A stretch of DNA of 64,000 nucleotides from Alviniconcha marisindica (taxonomy: Eukaryota; Mollusca; Gastropoda; Provannidae). Made by a program: the position numbers and the translations under genes. Below the pieces are notes generated by a model. That model was not told the origin of the DNA and did no database searches. It saw only the letters and a program-made list of their open reading frames with translations. Below, one piece after another: positions 11,622 through 26,700 of this stretch (position 1 is its first letter; each line of letters begins with the position of its first letter). The stretch covers positions 80,001-144,000 of the forward strand of contig JABMCL010002912.1 of assembly GCA_018857735.1 (NCBI GenBank), written 5' to 3'.

Positions 11622-14600
11622 GACTGTGTTATCTGGCTGGTGGGGTGATCACAAACAAACAGGTTTTTGTGCTTTGTTGGGCTGGTGCAAAATTTGCTAG
11701 GTGCTAAATTGGGCTGATCTGCTTCACAGTCAATAGTAATAATAATAGGGAATTTATAGAGAGCTTTTAGAGACTCCAAATGCTTTACAACTTGAAAAAA
11801 CAACTACATACCGCAGGCAAATTCTACCCGTATTCAAATCAGTGGTGCAAACAAACAAAACATACAAAAAATTAATAAACATTTTCATACAAAGCATGGT
11901 AAAATGCATGCAAACACATTTTCACGTGCATACACACATACATAGGATCACACGCGCACACAACACCAGTAAAGAACACGCAAGCAAACACAATGCATTC
12001 AAAATTTGCTCTTCTTGTCAAGTTATTGAGCTAAAATTATTTCACCTACCGTTGTAATTCTGCATTAAGGTGCTAAATTGCACTGTTTCATTTTCCTTCG
12101 TAGTTTATTTGAAAACAGTGGTAAAAAAATTAGACCAAAAAATCTAATAATAGAGTCAGTAAGTCAAGTTTTAACAGTTGTAAACTTGTTCCTGGTTTGA
12201 TTTGTAGCTGCATCTATTTTGGAGGGTACAGTGAGTGAGGGATTGAAGTGAAAAAGAATTACATGCAAGCATAATGATAGTTTAGACCTCTGGGGCTAAG
12301 CCACAATTTACAGTGATTTTTTTTCTCTCTTCGCAATCATGACAGTGAAAATTCAGTGTACATGAAATGTATTACAGAGACTTGCTCTTTTTTGTTTAAG
12401 AATACTTGATGTGCATGGAATGTATTTACTGTGGTTTAAGCCACTCTACCTTAATTATTTTTCAACTCTGTATATATTTTTTACATTTAACTTTTATGTA
12501 TAGTTGCATTTTCGAAAGGGGGTAGGTGGTAGGGGCAGTTTGTACTTTATTGGTTTGACTGTCTTTTTGTAGTTTAGCTTGTGAGAGCTTACATATATGC
12601 ACTGTGTGTATCTGGTGCTGTGAACACACAAGGTTTTGTGTGGAAATTTTAATGTGCTATATAGAAATTTTCATAATTCCTTCATTCATTCATAATCTTA
12701 ATGGGGAACAAAGATGCAAGTTGGCCAGAAAGCGTAAAAAGTGTGCAAATATTTCCACCTGCAGACTTCATTTGGTTGTTCTGTTAATATTTATACAAAA
12801 GTAGTCCCTTTTTTCTTTTTTTCTTTTTGCTTCAAACTTTGTCTCCTGATGGTGCAGGTATGTCAGTTCACTCTTTACCACTGAAGAGCAAAAAAACATT
12901 GGCTTGTAATAGGTAGGTCCAGCCAAATTTTGAAAGGCAAGCAATGCAATCCATTAATATGTGATATTAAAGAGGGTCACAAGGCAAGTACACAAGCCAA
13001 ATTTCGTTAATTTATCTATAATATTTTTTGAGATATCACCCTTCAAATAGTCACCATTTTAGGCATTTTACGCACATTTTACAAAATGCCATTTTTGTAT
13101 GGCTCTAGCATAAAAGCTATTGGTCACACATCCACCCAACTTGTTTTACACAGTGTCTGCACTACATAGACTAAACACAATTTTTTCAGTAGTTATCCTT
13201 ACTCAAATATTAGAGATGCAGAGTGCCAAAAATGGAAAAATCACTAATTTTGACATTGTCCGATCACCAATCTTTGACAGTACCATGACAAGATCAAACA
13301 TAACATGGGAATGGAAAGAGGTACAACCATAATTTTGGTATCAACTGATTGAGCATAAATTAGACGATACAAATTCACAAGTCTAAAGAAGTGCAAGCTA
13401 AATTTTACCTACAGAGGCAAGTTTCCATGAGAAAAAAGGGTGCAAATATCCCGCGAAATCTTTGATGGTAATGGCATTAAAGCAAATCAAACTCTGGAAT
13501 AGAAAGAGATACAGCCATGGTTCTGGTATCTGCAGATTCAGCAGTAATCAGAGAAGGAAAATGCACAGCATAAGGAAATTTTGGCAAATTTTAGATATAT
13601 GTAGATTTGTTTGAATGAGGAAATGAAGTTAAAAACTGCAGTCCAAGTGTGGCCTCGTGGTAGATGTTGGGGCCTGCCTCGCTTTCTAGGACCAATTCTC
13701 TCCTCAAGATGATGAAACTGATCATCCTCTGAAATCATTAACAAAGAAATATATAAACAAACAGGTAAAAAATATTTATTTCAACATAAACAGCACACTA
13801 ACACTTAATACTCACCAATTAAATACACTTAATGCTACCGATTAAATCATCAAATTCTGAAGTTTAGTTGTAAATAACACTTACTTGACTTTGTGTGAAT
13901 CATGCAGTAATAACCTGAGAAATAAATCAATCAGAAAGGTACAAACAAAAGGAAGCAGACAAGAACTAATTTTCAGGTATTTGACTACTACTACCAGTCT
14001 ACTGAAACAATCCCAGAAGTAAAACCCCAACTGGAGTTGCTCTAGCCATTATTTGACAATATTTAAAAACAAAAAACTTCCCTACCTTAGATAAAAGACC
14101 TGGATTATTAAGGAAACTAACAAAAATTGGAGTCCCACTTCAATGACATTTAAAAATTGACATGCTCAAAACTGTATTTAATGTTGCTCTGTGAGTTATT
14201 TTATTCCCCCCACCCCCTCCTACCCCCACATTTGATGTGCCTCTTGAAGTGTGTGTGTGTGTATGTGTGTGATTATTTCTTTCATTTTGTTTCCTGTTCA
14301 GTCTTTCTTATTGACTTAGTTACTTCTGTCTTGTTACCATAGTCTGTCTTGTCAATCATGCTTGTAAAATGTTAAACAAACAAAAAACAAAAAAACTTAT
14401 CATTATTACTTCTCTTTTTTTAAATCCCCCCTTGTAATTATTATTATTATATACAAAGATTGAAAGAATCATGTAATTTTGAGCCAGTGTGCCAGGTCTT
14501 CCATGTGCACAAAAGGTGGAAGAGAAAGAAGATGGGTGAAAAAGAAGAAATTAACTCTTCAGAAGCAAATACAATTCCAAACTCCCAAACTCTCAATATA

Positions 14601-15734
14601 CCATTAATTTTGGCTGGTGGCTCGCTTTTATTTTGTTTTGTCTAGTGAGCAGATGAACTGTAAAAAACATATTGGTTCGTGACTGCATCGTCTGCTAGCT
14701 AAATCAGAGTTATTGTCCCTGACAAGAAAAACAAATATATTTTTAAAAAATCATTCACTTGCTAAATTTCCTTTAAAAAATTCACTGTTGAGAACATACA
14801 CCATACATCAGTTTTTTGTCAATTCGGATTTACGGGGAAAGAAATTACTACTTTTACAGCAGTTTGCATTTCGGAGGAAATAATGAGGAGATAACTCTGT
14901 AATGTTGTTCAAACTGCGACCAGACCACAATGAATTTGCTTCAATTGCATTCAAAGAGATGTAAACAGCGCAAAAATACAGTTATGGTTGTGTTGGAAAC
15001 TCACTTAGTTATCGCTAAAATAAAAAACTTACCATGGTTTCTTTCCTATTCCTCCAGAGTGAGCATCTTTTGCGCCGCTTGCGTAGTCGCAGATTTTAGC
15101 GATGACACAACTTGAGCAGACGACAAAATCTATGGGGTCTCGACTTTCTGTGGCATGGGAACTCTTACAAGAACTCGCTTCCAGATCAAACAATACACCG
15201 TTTTAAAGAGCGAAAATTCGTCTTTCCAGTGATACCAATTTGAATATGGTGCATTCAGACTTTCTTGGTGTAAATTTACGGTAAAAATGAACGTATTTTT
15301 CAACTCAATTTTTGCTGCAGTCGAAAACGAAGAATTTTAACGAATTTTATAACGGATAAATCTACGGGAATTCCTCTTTCTAAAAATATTAACTTCATAT
15401 GTGTACGTTTTTCTTGTAAAAGTTCCCAATGGTTTTCCGAACGCAACCGTTTTCCGACCTCGCTCATCTGACTTTCGATGTCAGCACCACGCTCGGTTTC
15501 CGACCGCTTGGTGTGTTCATTAAAACTTCTTCCAAACTCACAATACATTATTCACGCACAAAATAATGGCATCAACAGGTCATAAAAAGATCGTTTTTTG
15601 CCTGACAGTAGTTTTTATTGACAAACTGCACAAAACAAAGCAGATACGACAAGTTGAAAATGAGCAATATTTGCCGCGCGATGGCCATGTTACCCAGCAC
15701 TAAAGAGAGGCTGGTCCTACCTACTTGTAATATG

Positions 15735-15945
15735 TTTGGTACTTCTGCCACATATTCCAGCCTTTTGATAATGTCACTGATGCAGGCTAATACTTTTGCC
15801 ACATATTCCAGCCTTGTTGATAATGTCACCGATGTAGGCTGGTACTTTTGCCACATATTTCAGCCTTGTTGATTATGTCACTGATGCAGACAGGTACTTT
15901 TGCCAGATATTCCAGCCTTGTTAAAAATATCACTGATGCAGACTG
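15735..15945 (+). repeat. 54-bp minisatellite, about 4 copies
   Basis: The unit TACTTTTGCCACATATTCCA, GCCTTGTTGATAATGTCACT, GATGCAGGCTGG recurs about four times with 5-15% divergence. A separate, unrelated array follows at 16575. Confidence 0.85.
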
Positions 15946-16254
15946 CTGGGCACAAAATGGCAGCACTCACAGTCATATTTTCATGACTTTCAAGCACTGA
16001 TTTTGACAAAGACGACCAGAAATTGAGTAATAAAGTACTGTGCGTCTATTTTGTGTTCCATTCCAGTAAGGCCTGTGATGCTGCTTTGGTCAGGTTCCCC
16101 ATTAAATACATGTATAGAAGTAGTGATACAGGGACTAGATTTTCAGTAATGTGAAATACTTGATAGACATGATGGTGTGCATTGTCAATGCATCTTCCTG
16201 TCTTTTAAAGTTTCATTTTGTGTATTATTATACCTTTGGATAACCTCTCCAAAC

Positions 16255-16400
16255 TCTGGTGGAGTTTATGTAACTTTTATTTACTCACATTCCAGGTGAG
16301 TGTTACTGTAGTTATTGTAAGTAACTCAGATCTTTGTTGCTGCGTGTGTGTGACATCTTTTGAGCATGAATTAACTCCCTTGTTTGTTGATTATGTGGTG
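16255..16400 (+). repeat. Single copy of the 8755/47690 interspersed repeat, opposite orientation
   Basis: The segment TGGTGGAGTTTATGTAAC, TTTTATTTACTCACATTCCAG, GTGAGTGTTACTGTAG, AACTCAGATCTTTGTTGCTG, then AATTAACTCCCTTGTTTGTTGA is the reverse complement of the block at 8755-9010, including its AACAAATGAAGGGAATT end. Confidence 0.6.
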
Positions 16401-16574
16401 TTAAAGCTGTTTATAACTTTGTTCACATGTGAACTGAACCAGTCTGGTTTGCTCTTTTATTTGGGAATGTTGGATTGATTTTGATGTTGTTTAGAGGAAT
16501 GAAGATAAACCTAGCTCAGTCTTGCAGTTACATTTGTTATTATGGAGGACTGAGGTTGGCAGTTATGGGGTATA

Positions 16575-17003
16575 GCAGTGATGGGGTATTGTTCCTAAAA
16601 GTGATATACTTCACTAACTTTAGATTCCTTGTGAAAAAATTGTCTTCTCGTTTTGATCACTGTATATCGTTAATGATGTTATGGCAGTGATGGGGTATTG
16701 TTTCTAAAAGTGATATACTTCACTAACTTTAGATTCCTTGTGAAAAAAATTGTCTTCTCGTTTTGATCACTGTATATCGTTAATGATGTTATGACAGTGA
16801 TGGGGTATTGCTTCTAAAAGTAATATGCTTTACTAACTTTAGATTCCTTGTGAACATTTTTGTCTTCTCGTTTTGATCACTGTATATTGTTAATGATGTT
16901 ATGACAGTGATGGGGTATTGCTTCTAAAAGTAATATACTTCACTAACTTTAGATTGCTCATGAACATTTTTGCCTTCTCGTTTTGATCAGTGTATATTGT
17001 TAA
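16575..17003 (+). repeat. 110-bp minisatellite, 4 copies
   Basis: Copies begin with GCAGTGATGGGGTATTG or ACAGTGATGGGGTATTG at 16575, 16684, 16794 and 16904 (period 109-110). Each contains CTAAAAGTGATATACTTCAC, TAACTTTAGATTCCTTGTGA and TTGTCTTCTCGTTTTGATCA. Copies 3 and 4 share changes (GTAATATRCTT, GAACATTTTTG) that copies 1 and 2 lack, so the array grew in steps. Confidence 0.92.
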
Positions 17004-17717
17004 CGGTGGATTTATGTGCCTCCCAGGAGTAATCTATTCTTGCAGCCTTATTTGTTTCTGTGTTGTGCTTAGTTTATGTGATGTGCCTCACTGTTTGCAA
17101 GTCTCACTTCAGCTTGTATGATGGACTCAGGGAAATCAGATGCACATTATTGTGTAAGTTCTAAATATCTGCTATGACACAGTGTGGTAAATTACTGGGC
17201 ACAGAATCTTTTACTGAATGACATGGAGGGAAGGAGTTTGTGCAATAAACAGGGCTCATTTTCTTCTGTAGCTGGAGTGGATTTTTTTTTGTTCTTGGTG
17301 TTTTTCCATCTTGTGTCTTTTGTTGTTGTGATTGTTAATAAAAACAAATGCCAGTTCATGGCTGTGCCAGTTGGTGTTTCCTGCTCTTTAGTCAGCAGCA
17401 GTGGAATACCTGATAACCTGATACCCCTGCTGCTGGTCAGCTGCTATAAACATTCCTTTCCCTGCCTCTCTGGCGCTCTGGCATTCCCCTTTGTGCAGCA
17501 TAGTAAAATGTGTGTTCTGCTCCTAACTTTACAGTGTTGTATTTCTTGATACAAAGTTTTCCTGAACAAGCTATTCATGTGAGTGGATTGTGTTTTGTTT
17601 CTGCAACAGGACTATGTGATACTTGTTTGGTTTCTTTGACATTTGTGTGTATTGTGGCCACAGGAATGAGACTCTGAGTCAAGATTTGGTTTGTGTATTA
17701 TGTGATAAAGTACTAAA

Positions 17718-18455
17718 ATGGATGGAACTGACCACTCTGAAGAACTGCATTTGCAGAGACTCAATGCTTTGTGTAGACTTTGTGGAAGAAGATCAAATAA
17801 GGCTTTTGATGACCGAAAGATTATATTGTGCAAGACATATGCCACAGAACTTTCTGCTTTTCATCAAATTGATACTTCATCTGACACAGCATCCAAACAT
17901 TTAGAAACATTATGTAGGCCTTGTTACATGCGTTTGATGAGCTTAAAACGCTCCAAAGTTCCATCAGACTTTACACTGCAAGCAGCAAAAGAGGACATAG
18001 ATAAATCATCCGGCATTTGGAGTGAATTTAGTTCTCTCATATCTGCAGATCAGTGCTCTGTGTGTGCCCAGTTTTTTAACCAAACAAAGGGTGGACGACC
18101 CACAAAACCAAAACTGGGGGGGGAAAGAAGTGCAACGGTTCCAGAAGCAGACTGTGACGCTGGCAGAAGTACATTAGTTGAACATGACATTAGCACAGAT
18201 TCTACTTTAGCCATGCAGGGTCCAAGTACGTCAACTCCAAAAAGGTTCTGTGCACATACGTCTACAGTCACGGCATTTGTTTCACCACAAGCACAAACAT
18301 CACCGATAAAACAGCAGAACACTATCTTTGACCAAAGCACACCTCCTCGCACTAAAACATTTGTAGACAGTGCGACTTCTCCATTTGAAAAATCTTCCAT
18401 TCATTCAGTCAACAATGTGATTTTGCCTCTGACAAAAGAAGAGTGTTCAGACTGA
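17718..18455 (+). CDS. RAG1 N-terminal-like zinc-binding ORF (245 aa, single exon)
   Basis: The ORF begins at an ATG in good context (AAAATGG) with an in-frame TAA just upstream, and ends TGA at 18453. Three CxxC pairs are visible: CRLC (C19/C22), CRPC (C66/C69) and CSVC (C113/C116), followed by a basic KGGRPTKPK. The order CRxCG, then CxxC about 45 residues on with an aromatic-Met-Arg tail, then a Trp-containing segment before CxxC, matches my recollection of the N-terminal zinc-binding region of RAG1 upstream of its RING. Molluscan mobile elements encoding only this region (N-RAG-TP, Aplysia) have been described. Residues 133-245 are Ser/Thr/Pro-rich and look disordered. No RING, DDE core or RAG2-like partner is seen nearby. 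It could be a domesticated gene, part of a transposon or an exon of a larger gene; function is unknown. Confidence 0.6.
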   Translation: MDGTDHSEELHLQRLNALCRLCGRRSNKAFDDRKIILCKTYATELSAFHQIDTSSDTASKHLETLCRPCYMRLMSLKRSKVPSDFTLQAAKEDIDKSSGIWSEFSSLISADQCSVCAQFFNQTKGGRPTKPKLGGERSATVPEADCDAGRSTLVEHDISTDSTLAMQGPSTSTPKRFCAHTSTVTAFVSPQAQTSPIKQQNTIFDQSTPPRTKTFVDSATSPFEKSSIHSVNNVILPLTKEECSD

Positions 18456-23712
<5,257 letters not shown>

Positions 23713-26700
23713 ATGGGCAATAGAAAAAAGAAGCAAGCGGGCAAACAGATGGCGTCAGCGTCTGCAATGGAACGCTTGCCTTCAGAACTGCTCTGCTTCA
23801 TCCTCAGCAAGCTGGATGGCCACAGCCTGGCCTGTGCAGCCAAAGTATGCCACCGCTGGCACAGCATTGTCCATGACCTGGGCAAGGGCTTCAACATATG
23901 GTACAAGCGCTGCCTGGAAGAGCTTGGCTTGGATGCCATTGTGGCCCAGACAGGACTTACTCAGCTGCTGACTGTGCCAGGGCGTACAGAAGCAGAATTA
24001 CGCAGAGACAGTTGGGAGTTCTGGAAAGAGGTGTATGCTGTCAGTCGGCGCTGTGACTGTGTAGGCAGCGAGAAGTGGACATCAAAGTCGGAAAGGAGGA
24101 ATAAGGCTGGAGGATTAGTGACGGGTGTAGCTCTTGCTGCTCCCACAGCTACACGTAAGTATTTGTTTTGAATGAATAGAATCACAGTTCATAGTTTATT
24201 CCCACCCTGAAATGTTGGCAGGTCTTTGCTGTAGCACAGCTTTCGTACAGTGGTAGGATGATGTACTGTTTTTGTAACTGTAAGTCAAGTGTAAGTCTTT
24301 AACTGTATTGATCAATGCATTGGACATTATTAGGCAAGGCTGGGTTGAGGTGGTAGTGATGAACTGCAGTTGTTAGCTAGCCAGACCTTGTGTGTTGGGG
24401 GAGGTGGGGGTGGGGGATTAGTGGCAAACTGTATTGCTAACGCTATTAACTAATTGAATATTACAATATTAGTCATTAGTATTAATTAGTCTACGTGTTT
24501 ATCACTTTATGTCACTAAATGATGTCCTAAGTACTGCACTGGCAGTTCAAGCTATGCTTTTCAGCCCAGTTCAGTTCAAGATGGTATAGTATATAAAATT
24601 ATATACTAATTAATATGATACACATTCCGAAAACCCCATTATGCACTCCACCCCATCTCTTGGGAGTTTCCCCAATATTGTCTTTGACTTTGAGTTTGGC
24701 TAGTTTGAGTCTGATAATGATGCTGAAAGTGAAAGAGTTTCAGTAGCTTTTTACAGATTAATTTTAGGGGGAAGGGAAATGAACTTGGCCTGTATTGCTT
24801 GGGTTGGTTTTGGCAGGGAAGGGCATGCTGTGGCTGGGATTCCAAAGCGGCTACATTGACGGCACCCCTGTAGAGGAGGACTGGCACTGGGTTTTTCGAG
24901 ACGTGGGACTTTACTCCGACCATATTAACGGCTGCACTGACATGACCACTGTCAGACTGGGTGAGACTTAAAAATGAAATTGAAGCAGACGCTGCTCAGC
25001 AGAGCCTTAGGCTTAGGGCACTCAAATGATGGTTGGTGTGAAGCAATCAGCTGTGGAAAGTTAGTGAAACAATGTCGTACTGTTTAGTTTAATCTTCACA
25101 GTCAAGTAGATAAGAACATATCATACCTGCGTATTTCACCAAACAGGTTAACTAGCTGTCCAGCATCAGCCTAACTTACAAATACAATACAGTACCACCA
25201 GAAACAGGCTATGAGTGTAGGTAGTGTTCTGTTTTCTAGCGTGTACAGTACTACACTACTACTAGTACAGTAGTAGTGTAACAAAATGTAATATTTCCCG
25301 TGAGTGGGGTTTTGATGATTTGAGGAAGCTGTGGCACAAGCTGGTAAAACATTCTTCAGTCTGAACTCTGAGTCTGATGGAGTAGAGAAATGGCCACTGA
25401 CCAGTTCTGCAAAGCAATAATAGTAATACTGTTAGTAATAATAGCTAATTCTTATAAAACATTATGCTCTAACCAGAGTTAAACTCACTGCACTGTACAA
25501 ACAACTAATGACAAAAACGTTTATGTATGCAATTCAACAAACCAAGCTTATAAAATGTATTTTAAAAAAATGTACAGTATATTATCAAAATGTTCTGTTT
25601 TACTTTCAGTGTTTTGCAGCTTATACTGACAATGTGAGGTCCAGGAATATGTTGGGCCAGTTTATAAATAGTAGATACCGCCCCCTTCCGCCACTCCCCT
25701 CCCCCCAAATAAAGTGGGGGGGGGGGAATAAAAACAAAAAGACAGCAACCTGTGATGCTTCAGAGAGTTATCATGTTGTCACTATGTCATGCTTAATGAA
25801 AGATGCAGGTGACAATGAATCATTTTGTCCTGGATGTTGCTTTAGACTGTTATTTTGGAGGAGCCATGTAGCTGCCGATATTATGAATATATGGTTGTAG
25901 TATATTATTGATTGATTGATGATCGCTTATATAGCACTATTCTCTGCTCTCTTGAGCAGACTCACTGTGCTCGCATGTGGTTCTACGTGAGTGACTAGCT
26001 TTTTATAGCGCGTTTTTTGAATATCCACTGAAGTGGTGTACTTACAGTGCTGACATGGCTGGTGCCACATGAAACTGCAGCTGTCTCGGTGCAAGTTCTG
26101 TGTACACAATACAGCCATGCACCATGTCACATCATGCAAAGCCACATACGTATGGTGTATGAGTGTAGCTGTAACCTGCCACCTGCACTTTTGGCAGAAT
26201 GACTGGGATCTTTTAGTTTTACGTGCTACTGCGGTAACACAGGGGTGGAACGATACCGAAATAAGAGTCAGCACAGAAAGTCGACCCTGGAGAAGAAAAT
26301 TCTCCGCCACTCCTGCAGGGATTCAAACCCACGACCTTTCAATCACGAGTCCGGTGCTCTAACCACTGAGCTATCTCCATACCCCGTATTCAGTATTATA
26401 TGGTCTGCAGCCAGATTAGGTTCTGTTATTGCCATGTTTTTGTTGTTACAGGTGGCTGCCATGGTTACAGTACAGGTGCCATGGAGCCCGAAGTCTTTGT
26501 GGTGTCTACAGGTTTTGATGGTTTCGTCAAGATCAGCGATCGCCTTGGTCGCTTGCAAGCTTCACTTCGACCACAGTATCACCAGGCCTGCTGCGTCAGG
26601 TAGCCATCTGTGTAGTGTATGGGATTTCAACTGGTCCATGCAGCGCAGTACAAAAATGCAGTACAGTAACAAATAAACACACTCAAGCACATGCATGCAC

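Larger units (their letters stand above)
11622..17717. other. Intergenic region and raftlin 3' UTR
   Basis: The raftlin 3' UTR begins at 11622; an AATAAA at 11874-11879 lies inside an interspersed repeat fragment (11742-12000), so the true 3' end is uncertain. From 12900 to 13750 the sequence is noncoding but contains two diverged copies of a block near 13290-13360 and 13480-13550 (shared GGAATGGAAAGAGGTACAAC-like core and TGGTATC..GATT.AGCA). A relatively CpG-containing stretch lies at 15050-15550. No gene is recognised between 11622 and 17717; ORFs of 60-120 codons look random. Confidence 0.5.

Noticed and set aside
13538..13744. 68-codon minus-strand ORF containing EERIGPRKRGRPQ
   Set aside because: The basic AT-hook-like GPRKRGRP is suggestive, but the frame is short, ends in intron-like sequence, and no neighbouring exon could be joined; more likely a repeat remnant.
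15300..15548. 82-codon minus-strand ORF (charged, Glu/Arg-rich)
   Set aside because: Single short ORF with no recognised motif or supporting splice sites, in a stretch that is otherwise plain intergenic.
18050..18400. Minus-strand ORF of 116 codons
   Set aside because: It is the antisense shadow of the RAG1-like ORF, whose three CxxC pairs give it clear priority.
25508..25900. 130-codon plus-strand ORF in F-box intron 2
   Set aside because: No recognised domain, runs through a CCCCTCCCCCC/GGGGGG patch, and would break the well-supported F-box exon 2 to exon 3 phase.
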